A stretch of DNA of 34,403 nt, taken from the NCBI RefSeq assembly GCF_026008495.1, contig NZ_BQUN01000087.1, positions 50,657 through 85,059 on the forward strand. The letters are read 5' to 3'. The notes below the pieces were generated by a model. That model was not told the origin of the DNA, searched no databases, and was given only the letters and a program-made list of their open reading frames with translations. Position numbers and translations under genes: made by a program. Positions 29,881 through 34,403 of the stretch are shown piece by piece (within the stretch, counting starts at the first letter, position 1; each line of letters begins with the position of its first letter). This DNA is from Streptomyces sp. A012304. Its GTDB lineage: Bacteria > Actinomycetota > Actinomycetes > Streptomycetales > Streptomycetaceae.

Positions 29881-29976
29881 CTACCGTGCCGGCAACACGG
29901 CACCCCCCACCCCGCCCCCCGCACCCCCGGGGGCATACCGTGAGGAGTCGTACGCCTGAGCCGGGAGGAGAGACGG

Positions 29977-31305
29977 ATGGGCAGCCGTACCGCGCTGGTC
30001 GAGGATCTGATGGAGCGGTTTCCGCATGTGCCGCGGGAGGCCGTCGTCAAGGAGGACCTGCTGCGCGGGGGCGTGGCCTTCGACCCGTCCGCGCTGAGCG
30101 ACAGCGCCGACGAGGCGGCCGGCGAGGTGAAGCCGAAGTCGTACTTCATCTTCTCCTTCGACCACGGCACCCTTCCCGAGCTGGGCGAGGCCGCGCTGCG
30201 GCGCCCGCCGGAGGAGATCATCCTCACCGGCGGCCCGTACGGGCTGCGCCGGACCGTGGTCTCCGTCCGGGTGAACCCCGCCTCGCCGTACCGCGTGGCG
30301 GCGGACGGCGAGGGGCTCCTCGGGCTCTACCTCGACGGCCGGCGCATCGCCGACGTCGGGGTGCCGCCCATGCCCGAGTACTACCGGCACCGGCTCTCCA
30401 ACGGGAAGTCCGTCATGGAGGTCGCCCCGACCATCCAGTGGGGTTACCTGATCTACCTGACCGTCTTCCGGGTCTGCCAGTACTTCGGCGCCAAGGAGGA
30501 GTGCCAGTACTGCGACATCAACCACAACTGGCGCCAGCACAAGGCCGCCGGCCGGCCGTACACGGGAGTCAAGGACGTCGAGGAGGTCCTGGAGGCCCTG
30601 GAGATCATCGACCGGTACGACACCGCGAAGGCGTCCACCGCCTACACCCTCACCGGCGGCGCCATCACCAAGACCGTCGCCGGCCGTGACGAGGCCGACT
30701 TCTACGGCCACTACGCCAAGGCCATCGAGGAGCGCTTCCCCGGCCGCTGGATCGGCAAGGTCGTCGCCCAGGCCCTCCCGCGCGACGACGTGCAGCGCTT
30801 CAAGGACTACGGCGTGCAGATCTACCACCCCAACTACGAGGTGTGGGACCGCCGGCTGTTCGAGCTGTACTGCCCGGGCAAGGAGCGCTACGTCGGCCGC
30901 GACGAGTGGCACAAGCGCATCCTGGACTCCGCCGAGGTCTTCGGCGCGCGCAACGTGATCCCGAACTTCGTCGCGGGCGTGGAGATGGCCGAGCCGTTCG
31001 GCTTCACCACCGTCGACGAGGCGATCGCCTCCACCACCGAGGGCCTGCGCTTCTTCATGTCGCACGGCATCACCCCGCGCTTCACCACCTGGTGCCCGGA
31101 GCCGACGACCCCGCTCGGCAAGGCCAATCCGCAGGGCGCGCCGCTGGAGTACCACATCCGCCTGCTGGAGGCCTACCGGGCCACGATGGACGACTTCGGC
31201 CTCTCCTCGCCCCCCGGCTACGGCCCGCCCGGCCCCGGCCGTGCCGTGTTCTCCGTCAGTTCCTTCATGGACAGCCTTCCGGCGCGGGAGCCGTCGGCCG
31301 TATAA
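29977..31305 (+). CDS. Radical SAM enzyme with unusual CX8CX2C cluster motif, function unknown
   Basis: This 442-residue protein has three cysteines C167, C176 and C179 in VCQYFGAKEECQYCDI, suited to a 4Fe-4S cluster but spaced CX8CX2C instead of the standard CX3CX2C. After it come TLTGGAIT (the GGE-like SAM-binding strand), a TIM-barrel-like body and GVQIYHPNYEVWDRRLFELY, which suggest a real radical SAM fold. An N-terminal domain of about 150 residues of unknown role precedes the barrel. It starts at ATG with GGGAGGAG upstream and is probably monocistronic, ended by a hairpin at 31328. No peptide-precursor gene or partner enzyme is visible nearby, so I make no substrate guess. Confidence 0.8.
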   Translation: MGSRTALVEDLMERFPHVPREAVVKEDLLRGGVAFDPSALSDSADEAAGEVKPKSYFIFSFDHGTLPELGEAALRRPPEEIILTGGPYGLRRTVVSVRVNPASPYRVAADGEGLLGLYLDGRRIADVGVPPMPEYYRHRLSNGKSVMEVAPTIQWGYLIYLTVFRVCQYFGAKEECQYCDINHNWRQHKAAGRPYTGVKDVEEVLEALEIIDRYDTAKASTAYTLTGGAITKTVAGRDEADFYGHYAKAIEERFPGRWIGKVVAQALPRDDVQRFKDYGVQIYHPNYEVWDRRLFELYCPGKERYVGRDEWHKRILDSAEVFGARNVIPNFVAGVEMAEPFGFTTVDEAIASTTEGLRFFMSHGITPRFTTWCPEPTTPLGKANPQGAPLEYHIRLLEAYRATMDDFGLSSPPGYGPPGPGRAVFSVSSFMDSLPAREPSAV

Positions 31306-31327
31306 AGGGCAACGAGAGAAAAAGAAA

Positions 31328-31345
31328 AAAACCGGGGACGGTTTT
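31328..31345. terminator. Hairpin in an A-tract after the radical SAM gene
   Basis: AAAACCG (31328-31334), loop GGGA, CGGTTTT (31339-31345) is a perfect 7-bp stem 22 bases after the stop. A-rich sequence lies before it and TTTT in its arm, so it looks like a bidirectional factor-independent terminator, with the longer T-run facing the minus strand. The rest of 31346-31544 should hold the promoter of the next gene. Confidence 0.7.
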
Positions 31346-31544
31346 GAGTCACAGGGCGGTCCGCGTCCGTATGGACGGTGGGGTAGTCCCGGGCGACCGG
31401 GGCGCGGCCGTCCTGTCATGACATCTGAACAGGGCGCTTGTCAGTTGTGTCGGAGTCGTGAAAAGCTCTGGCCCTGCCGCGAGGTTCCCCCCAACTCCAT
31501 TGCCGTCATGGTGAGTTGACCTCGCTTGTGGATGCAGGAGACTC

Positions 31545-33056
31545 ATGCCCGACCTGCCGACCCCGAAGGACGCCGCCGAGGCCGCGCTGTTCTCGGAGTG
31601 CTGGGACGCCGTTCTGTCGTACGCCGATCTGTGCACCTCCGGCTCGATGGCGGCCAACCAACTGGCCCGCGAGGCCTTCGCGCTCGGCATACGCGAGGCC
31701 CGTGCCGCCGAGGACGGTACCCGGCGTGGCGCCGGCCGCCGTGCCTCCCGGCTGCCCCGGATCCCCCTGCTGCTGACCGCCGTACGCACCACGGCGGCCG
31801 ACTGGGAGGCCCGGGGACAGGGCCACAAGCTCGACCCCGATCTGCGTCTGTGGCTGAACTCCGACAAGGCCGCCCGCTACACCGGGCCGCCCCTGCGCCG
31901 CCCGATCGCGCTGCGCGGGCTGCGCGACATGCAGGAGCCGGACGCCGCCCTGCTGTGGCTGGCGGAGGTGGAGGCGCTGCCGCTGCGTGCCGTGGCCCGC
32001 CGGCAGGGTCTGGACCCGGCCGCCTCGATGGAGGAGCTGAACGAGGTCCGCGGACTGTTCCGGGACCGCTGCCACCGCAACCACCTCGACACGCCGATGG
32101 ACGCCGAGTGCCGCAGCTATGTGCGGCTCCTCGACGCCGTCACCCGCTCGCCCGCCGCCGACACACCCGAGGACCTCTCCCGGCACCTGGCCACCTGCGT
32201 GGAGTGCGCCGAGGCCGCGGCCTGTCTGCGGCTGCACGGCGGCGGGCTGCCCGCGGCGCTCGCCCAGGGCGTGATCGGCTGGGGCGGCCTCGCCTACCTG
32301 GAGCGCCGTCGCCGTGCCGCCGAGGTCCGGCTGGGCGCCGGCCGGCCCGACGCACCGGACCCGGACGGCGATCCGTCGGACGCCGCCGCGAGCAAGGCAC
32401 GCGCCCTGCGCAACGGCCTCCTCGTCGCCGCCGTCCTCGTCTCCGCGCTGGCCCTCGCCGTGTCCCTGATGCCGTTCGGCGACAGCGGCGACGCGGCCCT
32501 GTCCCCCGGCAGCCCCGGCGACACCACCCCGGTGGCCGGCCCCGGCAGCCCGTCCCTGCCGTCCGCCGCCCCGGGCACGTCGGGCCCCGGCACGCCGGCC
32601 CCCGGCACGTCGGCGCCCGCCACCGGCGCCGACTCCCCGACGCCGTCCGACAGCGGTACGGCCTCGGCGACGCGCCGGCCGGAGCCCGAGCCGCAGGGCA
32701 CCTCCTCCGGCACCGCCGGCACCGGGGAGAGCGCCACTGCGGCGGCCTGTGTGGCCGAGTACGACCTCGTCAACCAGTGGCCGGACGGCTTCCAGGCCAC
32801 GGTCACCGTCACCACCGCCACCGCCCTCGACTCCTGGCGGGTCGCCTGGTCCTTCCGCGACGGCCAGCGCGTCGACCAGATGTGGGACGCGAGCGTCGCC
32901 CAGAACGGCACCCGTGTCACCGCCACCGCCGCCGACTACAACCGGTCCGTCCCCGCGAACGGCACCCTCTCCTTCGGTTTCCTGGCCTCCTGGCAGGACA
33001 AGAACACGGCCCCGCAGAGCTTCAGCCTCAACGGCCGGACCTGCACGCTCGCCTGA
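31545..33056 (+). CDS. Membrane protein joining a sigma/anti-sigma-like cytoplasmic part to an outside CBM2 domain
   Basis: This 503-residue protein has four parts. Residues 1-200 are helical and resemble a degenerate ECF sigma factor: a region-2-like segment (ALFSECWDAVLSYADL) and a region-4-like segment near 135-175 (LLWLAEVEALPLRAVARRQG). H214-x3-C218-x2-C221 is the zinc motif of anti-sigma (ZAS/zf-HC2) proteins. One membrane helix follows (290-309), then an 85-residue Pro/Ser/Thr/Gly linker outside the cell. Residues 402-503 are a family 2 cellulose-binding module with the C402/C500 disulfide pair and binding tryptophans W412, W447 and W483. No signal peptide precedes it, so the first half stays inside. 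It has GGAG five bases before the ATG. A polysaccharide-sensing regulator is the natural reading, but no experimental function is known to me. Confidence 0.82.
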   Translation: MPDLPTPKDAAEAALFSECWDAVLSYADLCTSGSMAANQLAREAFALGIREARAAEDGTRRGAGRRASRLPRIPLLLTAVRTTAADWEARGQGHKLDPDLRLWLNSDKAARYTGPPLRRPIALRGLRDMQEPDAALLWLAEVEALPLRAVARRQGLDPAASMEELNEVRGLFRDRCHRNHLDTPMDAECRSYVRLLDAVTRSPAADTPEDLSRHLATCVECAEAAACLRLHGGGLPAALAQGVIGWGGLAYLERRRRAAEVRLGAGRPDAPDPDGDPSDAAASKARALRNGLLVAAVLVSALALAVSLMPFGDSGDAALSPGSPGDTTPVAGPGSPSLPSAAPGTSGPGTPAPGTSAPATGADSPTPSDSGTASATRRPEPEPQGTSSGTAGTGESATAAACVAEYDLVNQWPDGFQATVTVTTATALDSWRVAWSFRDGQRVDQMWDASVAQNGTRVTATAADYNRSVPANGTLSFGFLASWQDKNTAPQSFSLNGRTCTLA

Positions 33057-33062
33057 GCCGCC

Positions 33063-33079
33063 GCCCGTCTCACACGGGC
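33063..33079. terminator. Small convergent hairpin between CBM2 protein and PhoD genes
   Basis: GCCCGT (33063-33068), loop CTCAC, ACGGGC (33074-33079): a 6-bp stem overlapping the phosphatase stop codon and following the plus-strand stop. It is weak by itself but placed as expected for a shared terminator. Confidence 0.45.
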
Positions 33080-34403
33080 ACCAGGCCCAGATCGCCCGCC
33101 TCCGTCACGAACGACGCCGCCGTGGTGACGGGGGCGCCGGGCGTCGTCACCGCGGAGACCGTCCGGAAGTCGGCGCGCGCGGCGGTGGGGCCGAGTTCGA
33201 CGCGGAGATAGCCGCGGCGGCCGTCGTAGAACCGCAGGTGCGGGTTGGCCCGGAGGTAGGTGTCCCAGTTCGCGGGCCTGACCGTGCCGTCCCTGCCGCT
33301 GGCGATCGACGTGGCGACCAGCTCGGTGCCCACGGTCCTCGACGCCGGGTCGTCGAAGTCGTCCTTGATGTCGAAGGCGTACCCCACGTGCACGTCCCCG
33401 GTGAGGACGATCAGGTTGCGCACGCCCGCCGCCGTCGCCCCGGCGAGCACCCGTCCGCGCGAGGCGCGGTAGCCGTCCCAGGCGTCCATCGACATCACCG
33501 CCGGCTCCGCCGACTCGAGTCTGCGCTGGGAGAAGCACATCTGTTGCGGCATCACGTTCCACAGCGCCCGCGACGTCCGCCACCCGTCGATCAGCCACCG
33601 CTCCTGCGCCGAGCCGGTGATCGTGCGCGCCGGGTCGTCCGACTCGGGCCCCGGCACGTGCCGGGTGTCGCCGTAGGCCTGGTCCGAGCGGTACTGGCGG
33701 GTGTCGAGGACGTCGAACTGCGCGAGGGTGCCCCAGTGCAGCCGCCGGTACAGCCGCAGATCGGGCCCGACGGGCACCTGGGCGGCGCGCAGCGGCTGGT
33801 GCTCCCAGTACGCCCGGTAGGCGGCGGCGCGGCGCAGCAGGAACGCCTCCGGCGGCCCGCCCGCCTTGTCGACGGCGCCCGCGTAGTTGTTCTCCGTCTC
33901 GTGGTCGTCCCAGGTGACGACGAAGGGATGCGCCGCGTGGGCCGCCCGCAGGTCGGGGTCGCTCTTGTAGAGGGCGTACCGCAGCCGGTAGTCCTCCAGG
34001 GTGACGGTCTCGCGGTCGAACACCTCCGGCAGAACGCGGTCGGTGTAGCCGCGCGCCCCTCCGACGGCGTTCACCGCGTACTCGTACAGGTAGTCCCCGA
34101 GGTGGAAGACGAGGTCCACGTCGTCCTGGGCGAGATGGCGGTGCGCGGTGAAGTACCCGTCGTGGTACGCCTGGCAGGACACCGCGCCGAAGGCCAGGGC
34201 CGTGACGGCGGCGGCGGGATCGGGGGCGGTGCGGGTGCGGCCCGTCTCGCTGATCCAGGTGCCCGTGCGGAACCGGTAGTGGTAGGCGCGGTCGGGTTCG
34301 AGCCCGTCGACCTCGACGTGCACGGTGTGGTTGTACTCGGGCAGGGCGGTGGCGACGCCGCCGCGCACGACCAGCGCGAACCGCTCGTCGTGCGCCACCT
34401 CCC
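33070..34403 (-). CDS. phoD: Alkaline phosphatase D / PhoD-type phosphodiesterase, C-terminal part (cut by window edge)
   Basis: The visible 444 residues lack the N-terminus, which lies beyond the right window edge. An FnIII-like domain end (HVEVDGLEPDRAYHYRF) leads to the calcineurin-like metallophosphatase core: FGAVSCQAYHDGYF, DLVFHLGDYLYEYA, VVTWDDHETENNY, WNVMPQQMCFSQRR and LIVLTGDVHVGYAF carry the iron/calcium ligands. PhoD enzymes are exported by the Tat system and release phosphate from mono- and diesters, including teichoic acid, under phosphate limitation. The signal and promoter are not in the window, so PhoP control cannot be checked. It converges on the CBM2 gene. Confidence 0.94.
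   Translation of the reverse strand, partial: EVAHDERFALVVRGGVATALPEYNHTVHVEVDGLEPDRAYHYRFRTGTWISETGRTRTAPDPAAAVTALAFGAVSCQAYHDGYFTAHRHLAQDDVDLVFHLGDYLYEYAVNAVGGARGYTDRVLPEVFDRETVTLEDYRLRYALYKSDPDLRAAHAAHPFVVTWDDHETENNYAGAVDKAGGPPEAFLLRRAAAYRAYWEHQPLRAAQVPVGPDLRLYRRLHWGTLAQFDVLDTRQYRSDQAYGDTRHVPGPESDDPARTITGSAQERWLIDGWRTSRALWNVMPQQMCFSQRRLESAEPAVMSMDAWDGYRASRGRVLAGATAAGVRNLIVLTGDVHVGYAFDIKDDFDDPASRTVGTELVATSIASGRDGTVRPANWDTYLRANPHLRFYDGRRGYLRVELGPTAARADFRTVSAVTTPGAPVTTAASFVTEAGDLGLVPV

Overview
The window has the very high G+C content, strongly G/C-ending codons, GTG starts and Tat-exported secreted enzymes of a Streptomyces (or close actinomycete) chromosome. Several proteins closely resemble Streptomyces families, most clearly the alditol oxidase. 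It looks like accessory, arm-type chromosome devoted to plant polysaccharides. I saw no tRNA, rRNA, CRISPR array, insertion sequence or phage gene.

Region 1 (1-11.4 kb) is a pectin and arabinogalactan cluster. It has an edge-truncated LacI regulator, a homocysteine S-methyltransferase, a secreted beta-helix-like repeat protein with a C-terminal membrane anchor, a Tat-exported GH43 enzyme, a GH43 exo-beta-1,3-galactanase-like enzyme with a ricin-type lectin domain, a rhamnogalacturonan lyase interrupted by a frameshift, a rhamnogalacturonan acetylesterase and a DUF2264 protein. The lyase and esterase are divergent and share a control region with LacI-type palindromes. Together they could deacetylate and cut rhamnogalacturonan I and trim its galactan and arabinan side chains.

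Region 2 (11.4-20.8 kb) is mixed: a VOC protein, a TetR regulator, a secreted EEP-fold phosphodiesterase with a jacalin-like domain, a small unknown protein, the decayed tail of a GH10 xylanase, a TetR/FMN-reductase/MFS efflux module with a twin palindromic operator, a 21-bp-period repeat tract, and a three-gene ABC-2 exporter operon with stop/start overlaps.

Region 3 (20.8-29.8 kb) is a sugar-uptake locus on the minus strand: binding lipoprotein, two permeases, a GH2 beta-galactosidase, a ROK repressor and, upstream, an alditol oxidase. The uptake operon and the ROK gene carry near-identical promoter boxes, suggesting co-regulation. No sugar-import ATPase is encoded here; in streptomycetes a shared ATPase (MsiK) usually serves such systems.

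Region 4 (29.9-34.4 kb) has a radical SAM enzyme with an unusual CX8CX2C cluster motif, a membrane protein joining a sigma/anti-sigma-like cytoplasmic part (HX3CX2C zinc motif) to an outside cellulose-binding CBM2 domain, and an edge-truncated PhoD-type phosphatase. The CBM2 membrane protein is the most interesting candidate for an undescribed system: a one-piece polysaccharide sensor.
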